This document shows positions 53,661 to 61,598 of a DNA stretch of 64,000 nucleotides, piece by piece. The position numbers were made by a program, and so were the translations under genes. The stretch lies in IMG/VR virus record IMGVR_UViG_3300046820_002141, positions 1 to 64,000 of that record; one strand, given 5' to 3'. The stretch is from a virus. The notes under the pieces were generated by a model. That model was given only the letters and a program-made list of their open reading frames with translations. It was not told the DNA's origin and made no database searches. Within the stretch, counting starts at the first letter, position 1. Every line of letters begins with the position of its first letter.

Positions 53661-55420
53661 TATCTACCTCCGAATAACCATCCATATTTCATATAATCGT
53701 CTTTAGTCACGTTTTGTTGGTTATGTTGATTCATCCTTTCATTGAAATTAGGGATAACAGGATTAAACGCCAATTGATTGGTAACATTTTCATTATTACT
53801 AACAGACCACGATTCAATCATGGCTTTAGTTTGTTCTGTAACTTTTGTTAATTGACTGAATGATGATTCCGCAACGTATGTTGCCATGGCTATGGACATA
53901 ATTAAGTCATCGTGGTGTCCTTTTTGGTGGTCAGGTCTTCCGTTAATGTAAACAAAAGTGTTCATTTCATTGAACAATCTATTACTGTAAATTTTAAAGT
54001 CGTGTCTCATAACTTCCTCAAATGAGGCAATAATTTGAACTCTTTTGTTATTAAAATTAATTCCGGGTATTTTTTCAGCGGCTTTGGGGTCCCATTTCCA
54101 TTTGTTTGCAATATCAACACCATCAACATATAGATTTTTAAATCCCATTTCTTGCATTTTTCTTGCGGTTGATACACCCATCCCTCCTGTGATATCTATA
54201 ACAACAAAACAAGAATACATATTGGCCCACTTATAACAAACCTCAGCCATTGTATCGGGAGGTAATTTACCCACGTACTCAGCAACTTGCTCTCTCTCAT
54301 CAAAATCTATAATTTGAAATGAACTAAAGTCCTCACTATCTCCCCTACTAACGTCTACACCCATAACATATTTGTGACCAACAACAGGTTCTTTCCAAAT
54401 CCAAAGAGCATTACCCATCATTTTATTTTGCGGTTCTCTTATATAATTTTCCCTAACTTTCTGTAATAAATTAGAATCAAATACGTTGTCACCAGAGCCC
54501 AAAAAGTTACATTCCAACTCTTGAGAAACTTTACGTTTGTCGTATTTTAATTTCTTAACCATACCCTCAAACCAATTTGAACATGGTTTGTACCCCGTAT
54601 CCATAATAAGTTTAAGCTCTTCATAGTTTCTATCATCAAACGGAATACTTTCCCAACTGATAATATCATCCTGTTTATATTCTTCTTTATTCAACAAGTA
54701 ATGAATAATATCTTTTGTTTTAACCAAATATAAATCTCTAGTATATCTTGGGTCTCTAAACCAATACATTTCAGAAATTTTGAAATCGTTCATATTTCTT
54801 AATGCTTGGTCATAAATTTCATAATAGATTGGGTCATATCCGTTAGGTGTTGAAACAACAATTACTTTACCTCCCGTAGATAGGGATGCCATACAAGCCG
54901 CCCAAAAGTCAGAATCGGCATCGATAAACGCCGCCTCGTCAAATATTAATATTGTTGGTGTGAATCCACGAAGTGCGTCCTTAGATGTTGCAACCGCTTT
55001 TACTTCACAACCATTATTTAATTTATAATGTTTTTGAGAATCTTTTTCCGCAGAAAATCCAACTCCAACCCAATCAGGCCATTGTGTTATAAAAGCCCTT
55101 ATTTTATTCGCCATTTCTTGGGAAGTATCAAGTTTGTTGGCGATAATTAGAATTTTTTCAGGTTTGTTTTTCTTTGCGAAAGCTAACTTCTTAGATACCC
55201 AAGCGGCCGTAACCGTCGAAACTCCCGCCTGTCTATATTTTAACGCAATATTTTCGTTAAAGTTCTCATAGTCATTAAGTAATGAAATTTGGTCAGGAAA
55301 TAATTCCAGCGGGACGTATTTTGAAACCGTGTTATCGTATGTCTGCAAATAAGTACGGAGAGCATATGGAGTATCCTTCATACATTTCACATACTCTAAC
55401 ATTAATTGTTCTTTTGTCAT
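53660..55420 (-). CDS. terL: Terminase large subunit, T4 gp17-like
   Basis: A 586-residue packaging motor and nuclease. The ATPase part: a variant Walker A 'KYRQAGVST' (61-69), lacking the usual Lys before Ser/Thr but with Lys61 at the start, as in lambda-type motors; Walker B 'ILIFDEAAFID' (about 157-167) and motif III 'VIVVSTPNG'. The RNase H-like nuclease part: Asp356 ('GVDVSRGD'), Asp409 ('VVIDITGG') and Asp504/505 ('GHHDDLIM'). It would cut concatemers and drive DNA into the prohead through the portal. The gene follows a terminator and carries an exact promoter-like motif. Confidence 0.95.
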   Translation of the reverse strand: MTKEQLMLEYVKCMKDTPYALRTYLQTYDNTVSKYVPLELFPDQISLLNDYENFNENIALKYRQAGVSTVTAAWVSKKLAFAKKNKPEKILIIANKLDTSQEMANKIRAFITQWPDWVGVGFSAEKDSQKHYKLNNGCEVKAVATSKDALRGFTPTILIFDEAAFIDADSDFWAACMASLSTGGKVIVVSTPNGYDPIYYEIYDQALRNMNDFKISEMYWFRDPRYTRDLYLVKTKDIIHYLLNKEEYKQDDIISWESIPFDDRNYEELKLIMDTGYKPCSNWFEGMVKKLKYDKRKVSQELECNFLGSGDNVFDSNLLQKVRENYIREPQNKMMGNALWIWKEPVVGHKYVMGVDVSRGDSEDFSSFQIIDFDEREQVAEYVGKLPPDTMAEVCYKWANMYSCFVVIDITGGMGVSTARKMQEMGFKNLYVDGVDIANKWKWDPKAAEKIPGINFNNKRVQIIASFEEVMRHDFKIYSNRLFNEMNTFVYINGRPDHQKGHHDDLIMSIAMATYVAESSFSQLTKVTEQTKAMIESWSVSNNENVTNQLAFNPVIPNFNERMNQHNQQNVTKDDYMKYGWLFGGR

Positions 55421-55435
55421 AAGACTGTATTTGTA

Positions 55436-55444
55436 TATAAATAT
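55436..55444 (-). promoter_or_regulatory. ATATTTATA motif before the terminase gene
   Basis: Exact minus-sense nonamer, 15 bases before the ATG at 55420, directly downstream of a terminator hairpin. Confidence 0.55.
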
Positions 55445-55445
55445 T

Positions 55446-55471
55446 AAACCCCCAACTAAGTGGGGGTTTTT
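55446..55471 (-). terminator. Terminator before the terminase gene
   Basis: AACCCCCA / ACTAAG / TGGGGGTT gives an 8-bp stem with a 6-base loop just past the stop at 55473. In the minus sense the T-run is short (TTTAATATTT), but the stem is strong. Confidence 0.75.
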
Positions 55472-55472
55472 A

Positions 55473-56798
55473 TTATAGACCTAAACTTGAAAGGTCAACA
55501 TCATCGATATCATCGTCCTCCCATTTGGAGGATTCTTGTTCATATTCTTGTTTCTTTAAATCTGAAACAATCTCATCAACCATTCTTTGCATGGCCTTTG
55601 TTCCTGATGGGTCTCCGTTTAATACTGCCTTAGCAAATTTGAAGAATTCTTCTGCCGGTAATTTAGAAAATCTCATGAACAAATAATGTTGAATATGTTT
55701 CTTATCTTCATCGAATAATTCGATTGGATAGGCCTCGGTGAATTTTTCCCAAAATACAGGTCCTAATCTCATATCCCATATTTCTGCAGGTAGGGTATCT
55801 TCAGCTCCCATAACCATTTCGGCTTGACGTGGGTCATCCGGTAAACCGTGAGTACCAAATATTTCATAAATACCCTTAATCAATTCGTGAATAAGAAGTG
55901 GGAATGTTGCGGCTCTCGCTTTTACAGTTGGTGGGTCGGTTTCAGGGTCAACACTTGTTTGCCCCATCTGACCTTCACCACTTGCCGCCATACCTTCCAT
56001 ATCAGGCATTACCCAATAAAGGTGGTCCATAAGTGATTGATTAACACCATATAGATTTACTAAATTAGGGTCAAGACGACTTAATTCATCTCTAACCAAT
56101 TCAAACATATAGTGACCTTTCTTAGAGGCTCCTTGAATTAATGAATTAATAAACCTTCTTTTTGCTTTTTCTAAATTAAATTTTTCAAACTCGTCGGCAA
56201 AATCTTCCAATTCTTCTTGATGTTTAAAAGCTTGTTTAACATCTTCTTTACTTGGTTTTTGTGGTTCGCTCCTCATACCTTCAGCGGATGACAAAGGTCC
56301 CTGGACCAATTTTGCATCAAATTGCATCGCTCCGTCAGGAATACCCATTTCTTTTTTAACCAAATCAACCGCCAATCTCTCGAGATATTCTTTATTTTGA
56401 AATTCAATCCTCATCACTTGTTGTAGAGACTGCATGGCCATACCCATAAGTTGCATGAGTGGATTACCACCCTGTAAAGGTGCTGTAGTACCCAAATATC
56501 GTCTTACAGTATCAACGGAATCTTTGAATCTTTTTGAAGAAACTAACTCAACAAAGTCTCTATCACCCTTAGGTAAAGCCGGATTTTCAGAATATGGAGT
56601 TTCTTTACTAGTTATTTTTCTCTCGATGTCACGACCCATTCTTTCAGGACCTTCGTAATCAATCGGAGCCTCGTTCAACTTTGATTTAAGTTTTTTCAAT
56701 GTTTGTTTTTCTTTTGTCGTTAGACCTTCAGAAACCAATTTTTTTTCTAAATTGTTCCTTTCTGTAATAACTTTTTTCATATTAGGATTGAAACTCAT
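55473..56798 (-). CDS. Probable virion protein, 441 aa
   Basis: A helical, charged protein I cannot assign. The N-terminus (about 10-48) is a coiled-coil-like Lys/Glu helix followed by 'LNEAPIDYEGP', an L-N-E site. The middle has an amphipathic Met-rich patch ('LMQLMGMAMQSLQQVM'), and the C-terminus is acidic ('WEDDDIDDVDLSSLGL'). It lies immediately upstream of terminase in the same direction and 1 base after the 56800 gene. Location suggests a neck, completion or packaging-associated role, which is inference only. Confidence 0.62.
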   Translation of the reverse strand: MSFNPNMKKVITERNNLEKKLVSEGLTTKEKQTLKKLKSKLNEAPIDYEGPERMGRDIERKITSKETPYSENPALPKGDRDFVELVSSKRFKDSVDTVRRYLGTTAPLQGGNPLMQLMGMAMQSLQQVMRIEFQNKEYLERLAVDLVKKEMGIPDGAMQFDAKLVQGPLSSAEGMRSEPQKPSKEDVKQAFKHQEELEDFADEFEKFNLEKAKRRFINSLIQGASKKGHYMFELVRDELSRLDPNLVNLYGVNQSLMDHLYWVMPDMEGMAASGEGQMGQTSVDPETDPPTVKARAATFPLLIHELIKGIYEIFGTHGLPDDPRQAEMVMGAEDTLPAEIWDMRLGPVFWEKFTEAYPIELFDEDKKHIQHYLFMRFSKLPAEEFFKFAKAVLNGDPSGTKAMQRMVDEIVSDLKKQEYEQESSKWEDDDIDDVDLSSLGL

Positions 56799-56799
56799 T

Positions 56800-57726
56800 T
56801 TATTTCAAATTAATACCAATAGAACCGAAAGTTAACCATTGTGGTATATCCTCGGCTTTTGGAGCTGGTTTATGTTTTGGTTGATATGGAGTTTGAGGTA
56901 TTTGTCTTTCAGGTTTAACGTCAGGTTTGACAGGGGTTTCTACTTCTTTTTCGCCGGCTTTTGGAGCTGGTTTATGTTTTGGTTGATATGGAGTCTGAGG
57001 TCTTGGTCTTTCGGGTTTAATATCGGGTTTAACCGGTGTCTCAACTTCTTTTTCAGCCTCGATTATGATATTCATTAAGTCTCTTTTGTTCATTTTTGGT
57101 GGTAAATGTTTTTCTACTAAATTACTAATTTTCTTTTCTAATTTACTTTCCGCAAATTTAACAGAAGGTGTTATTTGTCCAATCTTATCACTCATATTTT
57201 TTTGAAAAACGTTAGCAACCAAATCTGTGTAATCTTCGTTAGTTTCTTTTTTCTTTTCTGGTAATTTACTAAAATTTTTTGTAGAATCTGAAAATTCTTT
57301 TGCCATCTTACACCATTTTTTCTGTTCTTTGGTTTTTCCTTCACCACACTTGTACCAAAAATATTTTTGTTGTTTTTTTGATTCAAATTTTTCACTAACT
57401 TCTTGTGATTGTACAGCTAAAGCTAAATCAGTATCCGATTCTTCAGACATTTCTGATTCAGTTTGAGTCACTTTAAAAGTATTTGGGGAGTTAGGGTCTT
57501 TTGATAATGATAAAGTTTTTTTTGTTGGGTCTATCTTAATTTGACCACCCTCAGGACCTATCCTTTGAACTTCTATCGTTTGTTTAGTAACCTGTTCTGT
57601 TGTTTCTTTCCTAGATTCTTCTAATCTTTGATATAAAGATTCAACTTGTCTTTCATTTAGATTTGAAAGCAGAGAATCACTAAACCCGTGATTTAGTAAC
57701 TCCATGATTTTTTTATTCGCTTTCAT
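56800..57726 (-). CDS. Repeat-containing hypothetical protein
   Basis: A 308-residue, Lys/Glu-rich protein from ATG 57726 (a TTG six codons upstream is less likely). After 'LMNIIIEAEKEVETP' (an I-I-E site) come two nearly identical 34-residue units 'EKEVETPVKPD.KPER' ... 'QTPYQPKHKPAPKA', Pro/Lys-rich and probably extended, then a hydrophobic C-terminus 'IPQWLTFGSIGINLK'. A small Cys motif ('YKCGEGKTKEQKKWC') lies in the middle. Unknown function; virion or scaffold-like by context. Confidence 0.6.
   Translation of the reverse strand: MKANKKIMELLNHGFSDSLLSNLNERQVESLYQRLEESRKETTEQVTKQTIEVQRIGPEGGQIKIDPTKKTLSLSKDPNSPNTFKVTQTESEMSEESDTDLALAVQSQEVSEKFESKKQQKYFWYKCGEGKTKEQKKWCKMAKEFSDSTKNFSKLPEKKKETNEDYTDLVANVFQKNMSDKIGQITPSVKFAESKLEKKISNLVEKHLPPKMNKRDLMNIIIEAEKEVETPVKPDIKPERPRPQTPYQPKHKPAPKAGEKEVETPVKPDVKPERQIPQTPYQPKHKPAPKAEDIPQWLTFGSIGINLK
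56855..57058 (-). repeat. Two-copy 102-base tandem repeat
   Basis: Two imperfect tandem copies, period 102 bases (34 codons), inside the 56800 gene. The copies are about 90% alike by eye, differing at scattered positions. Confidence 0.75.
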
Positions 57727-58126
57727 ATTGTAATTTTTTTTCAAATTCTAATACGATATCTCTTTCGTATAGTTTATTTTTAACAGTTTCTTCTGGTTCT
57801 CCGAACCTAAAAACTAATCGTTTGGTTCTTTCAAAATCAATCCCATCAGTTTCATTTTCCCAACACAAAGCTATCACACCATCAATCGCATCAACCATTG
57901 AAAAATAATCAGAGTTTTGAACTACAGACATTGTTATCATGTCGTTTTTCAAAACTCCAACTTTTTTTATATGTTCTAAATCAGGTGGGAGGGGATATCC
58001 GTTTGATGGTTTTGATTCCCATGAATCTCCCCACACACCTTCCAAATCGTCAGAAAAAATAAACTCGTATATGTTATCTCCCTTATAATTTGGTCCTAAT
58101 TCATTTACAAATATCAAATAACTCAT
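57713..58126 (-). CDS. Hypothetical protein, 137 aa
   Basis: An acidic alpha/beta protein ('YLIFVNELGPNYKGDNIYEF', 'VVQNSDYFSMVDAIDG') with no recognised family. Its start overlaps the upstream gene by 4 bases (ATGA), and its end overlaps the next start by 14 bases, so it is coupled within this group. No tag or membrane segment. Confidence 0.6.
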   Translation of the reverse strand: MSYLIFVNELGPNYKGDNIYEFIFSDDLEGVWGDSWESKPSNGYPLPPDLEHIKKVGVLKNDMITMSVVQNSDYFSMVDAIDGVIALCWENETDGIDFERTKRLVFRFGEPEETVKNKLYERDIVLEFEKKLQYESE

Positions 58127-59445
58127 ATAACATCACCCTTAGGAGTAATCTTAATTTTAGATTCGTTTACCTGAAAAACCAAATTTTTGTTTTTAGTTTT
58201 TCCTAACAATTTCGCATCAGGGTATTGAGTAATAAGTTTCTTTGATTTCAAATACTGAGTTTCACTTTCAGAAACATATTGAACTCTCTTAACTAATTTT
58301 TTACGTTCAACTTCTTCCGAAACTACTTTTGGTTTTTTATTTTGAACCTCTCTTTTTTCAGCCTCATCGATTTGGAAGTATTTTCTTAAAATTTTATCAA
58401 TTTTAGATTCAGAAAAAATTCCCTCAATCATTTCTTCCATTTTATATGCGTGGTCATCCTTTATACGTCTATCTTTAATTTTTCTATGTCTTGGTTGTGA
58501 TGGGTAGTCCTCATCATCCATTGATTGACCTTCTGCAAAAATATCCTCAACATCAGACATAGTCAAACCATCACCATCTTCAGAAAAGTCAAAATCTTCG
58601 GCCATCTCACCTTCAGGTGATGGAGGTGCCGGTTCTTCCGTTGGCATCTCACTTCCCATATCTTCCATACCCATATCTTCCATACCCATATCTTCCATAC
58701 CTTCTTCAGGTTCAAATTTAGACATAATTTCTTCTAAATCCTCAGGTTCTAATTGATTTAAATCAAATGCCGAAAGAACTGAATTTATAACATATTTCAT
58801 ATCTTTAGATGACATCGGATTTTCTTCGTCTGAAGCTAATGTACGAATTTTTTGGGCTAACTTACCTGTAAGTTTTTGAATGGTTTTAAAAGTAACCATC
58901 TCATCATCAGGAGTATCTTCCATAGGAGCCTCCATCCCCATATCATCTGCAGGCATCGCTTCTGCATCTACAGGTGCGGGGGCATCAACAGGTGCCGGTG
59001 CTGGTTCAGGAGCGGGGGCAGGAGCGGGGGCAGGAGCGGGGGCCGCTTGCTCGTTTGTAGAAAATTTTAAGTAATATTTTTTGTCAGAATCCTCACTCTC
59101 GTTAAATAATGAAATATTTTTATCATATCCCTCAAGTAAATTTACTTCTTTTGCAATTAAGTTTAGTCTCTTAAATGCTGCCGAATATGATGAATAATAT
59201 TTCCTATTTTTCATTGGTTCCACGTAATCCAAAGATTCATTTAAACCTTTTTTGATTACATAACCATTTTTTTCTTTAACTATTTCATAGTTATATCCAT
59301 CGGCTAATGTTATTTTATATTCATTTGAAGAATCTTCATTTATTGGTTGTGGGATATGTTCTTTGTATTTGGCAATTTCCATAATACGACTAATTTTATC
59401 CATACCCTCTAATTTTTCACTACCAACTGGTTTTAACTTTCCCAT
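58123..59445 (-). CDS. Acidic Ala/Pro- and Met-rich protein, probable virion/core protein
   Basis: A 440-residue protein. Features: several L-N-E/I-N-E sites ('PINEDSS', 'GLNESLD', 'VNESKIK'), an Ala-Pro repeat (about 133-158, coded near 58975-59045), an acidic core with three copies of 'GMEDM' (about 251-265), a basic stretch 'RHRKIKDRRIKDD' and a C-terminal small domain. The many cleavable sites and acidic composition resemble prohead core proteins. It has an exact ATATTTATA motif 31 bases upstream. The function is unknown. Confidence 0.6.
   Translation of the reverse strand: MGKLKPVGSEKLEGMDKISRIMEIAKYKEHIPQPINEDSSNEYKITLADGYNYEIVKEKNGYVIKKGLNESLDYVEPMKNRKYYSSYSAAFKRLNLIAKEVNLLEGYDKNISLFNESEDSDKKYYLKFSTNEQAAPAPAPAPAPAPEPAPAPVDAPAPVDAEAMPADDMGMEAPMEDTPDDEMVTFKTIQKLTGKLAQKIRTLASDEENPMSSKDMKYVINSVLSAFDLNQLEPEDLEEIMSKFEPEEGMEDMGMEDMGMEDMGSEMPTEEPAPPSPEGEMAEDFDFSEDGDGLTMSDVEDIFAEGQSMDDEDYPSQPRHRKIKDRRIKDDHAYKMEEMIEGIFSESKIDKILRKYFQIDEAEKREVQNKKPKVVSEEVERKKLVKRVQYVSESETQYLKSKKLITQYPDAKLLGKTKNKNLVFQVNESKIKITPKGDVI
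58655..58699 (-). repeat. Three-copy 15-base tandem repeat
   Basis: CCCATATCTTCCATA three times in tandem, encoding G-M-E-D-M units in the acidic part of the 58123 gene. Such repeats vary readily in copy number. Confidence 0.8.
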
Positions 59446-59476
59446 TTTTTGTTTTTTTTAAAAAATTAATTTTATA

Positions 59477-59485
59477 TATAAATAT
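59477..59485 (-). promoter_or_regulatory. ATATTTATA motif before the 59445 gene
   Basis: Exact minus-sense nonamer, 31 bases before the ATG at 59445 within a very A/T-rich leader. Confidence 0.48.
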
Positions 59486-59507
59486 ACAGTTATTGTGAAA
59501 ATTTAAA

Positions 59508-60548
59508 TTACATCTTACCTCCATACTGGTCGTAAAAAGATTTTAATATTCCAAAATTCATGTGGGTTCCTCCTTTATTGAAGCAAACCACTTTTCCACT
59601 ATATTCATTTTTATGTTCACAATACCATTCTAATCTACGTCTTGTTTGCCCATAAAATCCACTAGTTCCCCAATTTTTTGGGTCACAATATAAAATAGTA
59701 TTAGCACCAAACGATACTCCTGTTTCATATGTTGATGGGTCAATTAACCCGACTAAACTTAGAGAACTATTACCTGCGTGTTCCCATGTTTCTTTACCCC
59801 CTTGTGAAAATCCAGCGATTGATGTTACCACACCACCAAATTTTTCCTTAACATAAGCTCTTACATTACCCAAACTATTCATATGATGGGTGATTACTAT
59901 GATAATATTATTAGCATATGGTGTCATTACATTGACGTATTTTTTAATCGCATCAGGTCTTGCACTATTTTTTGAATACCCTGAGGTATGTGACCCACCA
60001 AATAAAACATGTACTCTGTTTCCTGTATAACCTTGTGGTTTTATGATTGCATATTCTTTATCTGAAGTAAAACTAAATTCATTATTTGATTTTTGTGGTT
60101 TTGATTCTTTTGGTTTCGATTCTTTTGGTTTTGATTCTTTTGATTTTGATGACATTTTATTTCTTAAAACGTCAGATATTTTTGTAAGAGTTAGTTCACC
60201 GGCAATTCCGTCATCTTCCAAATCATTTTTAGACTGAAACGATGTCAATGCCCTTTCAGTCTCTCCACCAAATTTACCATCAGAACCATAATTAGGAAGT
60301 TCGTACCCAAGCATAATTAAAGCTTTTTGTAATGTTTCTGAATCTTTATCATACATGTTATTTTTTTTCAAAACTTTACCTTTAGACAATATGTTGTCAA
60401 TCTCATCGGCAATTTTAATTTTTTCATCTATTCTACCTAATTTTAATATAGAATCACCAAATGATGGTTGGTAATTTTTTTGTTCGGAGATAACTCGTTT
60501 TACTATTCTCTCCAAATCTAATTCTGTCAATTTAATAATTTTTTTCAT
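59508..60548 (-). CDS. Tagged peptidoglycan-binding alpha/beta hydrolase
   Basis: A 346-residue protein. Residues 1-23 form the tag helix 'MKKIIKLTELDLERIVKRV', ending I-S-E. A PG_binding_1-type domain follows (about 66-125: 'LQKALIMLGYELPNYGSDGK', 'TERALTSFQ'). After a SKPKE repeat linker (about 135-155) comes an alpha/beta-hydrolase-like domain (about 165-346) with a GxSxG elbow 'GFSQG' (Ser248), a candidate acid Asp270 ('GLIDPS') and His329 ('GGTHMNFG'). It may be a wall-directed esterase, for example deacetylating or trimming peptidoglycan or an attached polymer. Its tag suggests delivery from the head. The start overlaps the nucleotidyltransferase stop by 17 bases. Confidence 0.72.
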   Translation of the reverse strand: MKKIIKLTELDLERIVKRVISEQKNYQPSFGDSILKLGRIDEKIKIADEIDNILSKGKVLKKNNMYDKDSETLQKALIMLGYELPNYGSDGKFGGETERALTSFQSKNDLEDDGIAGELTLTKISDVLRNKMSSKSKESKPKESKPKESKPQKSNNEFSFTSDKEYAIIKPQGYTGNRVHVLFGGSHTSGYSKNSARPDAIKKYVNVMTPYANNIIIVITHHMNSLGNVRAYVKEKFGGVVTSIAGFSQGGKETWEHAGNSSLSLVGLIDPSTYETGVSFGANTILYCDPKNWGTSGFYGQTRRRLEWYCEHKNEYSGKVVCFNKGGTHMNFGILKSFYDQYGGKM

Positions 60549-61278
60549 ATTCTTTCAATGATAACATTTTATCAACATGATTGGATTCGAAATCATATAG
60601 TTTTTCAATATAACCGTTTCTTCTTAGTACCTTGAATACTAAATTTTCATCCGAATATTCACCATCTTTTTCCAAACCGCAAGTACGGTATTTTTTAAGT
60701 TTATCTTTGTACTTTTTGAGTAATTTTTTTGCGTTCTCAATCGGTTCGTCAGATGCATTTTCAATTACACTATCAATAATATCCATCCATTGTTGTGATT
60801 TAACTTTAATAAGTTCTTTATCAACTTTAACGGATTCTTTTTTAGGTTCGTTACTCCATTCATCAAATAATACGGAATAAACACCACTACTAAAATGGAT
60901 TTCAGTTTCATTTTGGACATATAATTCAACATCATAACCAAAAATCTTTATATTGTGTTTTTCATTATATAAAGTTTTTTTCAGTTTGAACAATTCTTCA
61001 TATAGTGGTAATTGTTCTTTAGAAAATTGAGAAAAATTTGCAACTACGTGTAAATCTATGTCTGAAAATTTAGACCAGTTGTAGTTGGCTAATGAGCCGG
61101 TCATTATCACATCTGTAACAATGACATCTACCCCCAAAAATTCCATGAAATTATTGGTTATCTCCAACAACCTTTCACGGACTTTTGGATTCATTTTTTG
61201 ACCATCTTTGGACCAAATTTTTGGATTCAGTTCATCTTGTAAATGGAAACTTGAAAGAATATCTTTTAAACTACTCAT
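60532..61278 (-). CDS. Nucleotidyltransferase-fold protein
   Basis: A 248-residue member of the polymerase-beta-like nucleotidyltransferase superfamily. The core is 'IMTGSLANYNWSKFSDIDLH' (about 58-77): helix-turn Gly-Ser followed by the catalytic D-x-D pair (Asp73, Asp75). A third acidic position may be the Glu in 'GYDVELYV' (about 114-121). These enzymes add nucleotides to protein, RNA or small molecules (AMPylation, antibiotic modification, tRNA addition). Members occur in T4-like phages near head genes. The target is unknown. It lacks a tag. Confidence 0.75.
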   Translation of the reverse strand: MSSLKDILSSFHLQDELNPKIWSKDGQKMNPKVRERLLEITNNFMEFLGVDVIVTDVIMTGSLANYNWSKFSDIDLHVVANFSQFSKEQLPLYEELFKLKKTLYNEKHNIKIFGYDVELYVQNETEIHFSSGVYSVLFDEWSNEPKKESVKVDKELIKVKSQQWMDIIDSVIENASDEPIENAKKLLKKYKDKLKKYRTCGLEKDGEYSDENLVFKVLRRNGYIEKLYDFESNHVDKMLSLKEYEKNY

Positions 61279-61282
61279 CAGA

Positions 61283-61291
61283 AATAAATAT
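61283..61291 (-). promoter_or_regulatory. Variant of the ATATTTATA motif before the 61278 gene
   Basis: In the minus sense this reads ATATTTATT, 4 bases before the ATG at 61278. One mismatch from the consensus. Confidence 0.35.
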
Positions 61292-61308
61292 TTGAGTAGT
61301 CTTAATTG

Positions 61309-61551
61309 TTAAATTTTTCTATATTTATATGTTTTAGAAATTTTTGAATTAAAGAATTTTCCTTGGGATTCCGAAAGTCTAAATTGGGTATAAACTTGAT
61401 GGGGGACCTCAATGTATTCATATTTAGCCCCGCTATTAAATTCAACCAACATTTTTTTGGTTTCAGTATCATATTCAGTTTTTTTAAGATTACTTGACTG
61501 AATTTCATTAATAATTTTTGTTCCGATAATTTCTTCTTTGATTATTCCCAT
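61309..61551 (-). CDS. KTSC-domain protein
   Basis: An 80-residue protein matching the KTSC pattern: 'SSNLKKTEYDTETKKMLVEF', then 'YEYIEVPHQVYTQFRLSESQ', then 'KFFNSKISKTYKY'. KTSC domains are found next to lysyl-tRNA synthetase-like and phage proteins, with a proposed RNA- or nucleic-acid-binding role. It sits 30 bases before the nucleotidyltransferase gene and diverges from the ClpC-like gene. Confidence 0.82.
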   Translation of the reverse strand: MGIIKEEIIGTKIINEIQSSNLKKTEYDTETKKMLVEFNSGAKYEYIEVPHQVYTQFRLSESQGKFFNSKISKTYKYRKI

Positions 61552-61598
61552 AACTTTTTTTTTAAAAAATAATTGTTATTATTAAAAAAAAAATAGTT

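Noticed and set aside
61302-61508. Minus-strand frame overlapping the KTSC gene
   Set aside because: The KTSC frame covers the same DNA and matches a known domain from end to end.
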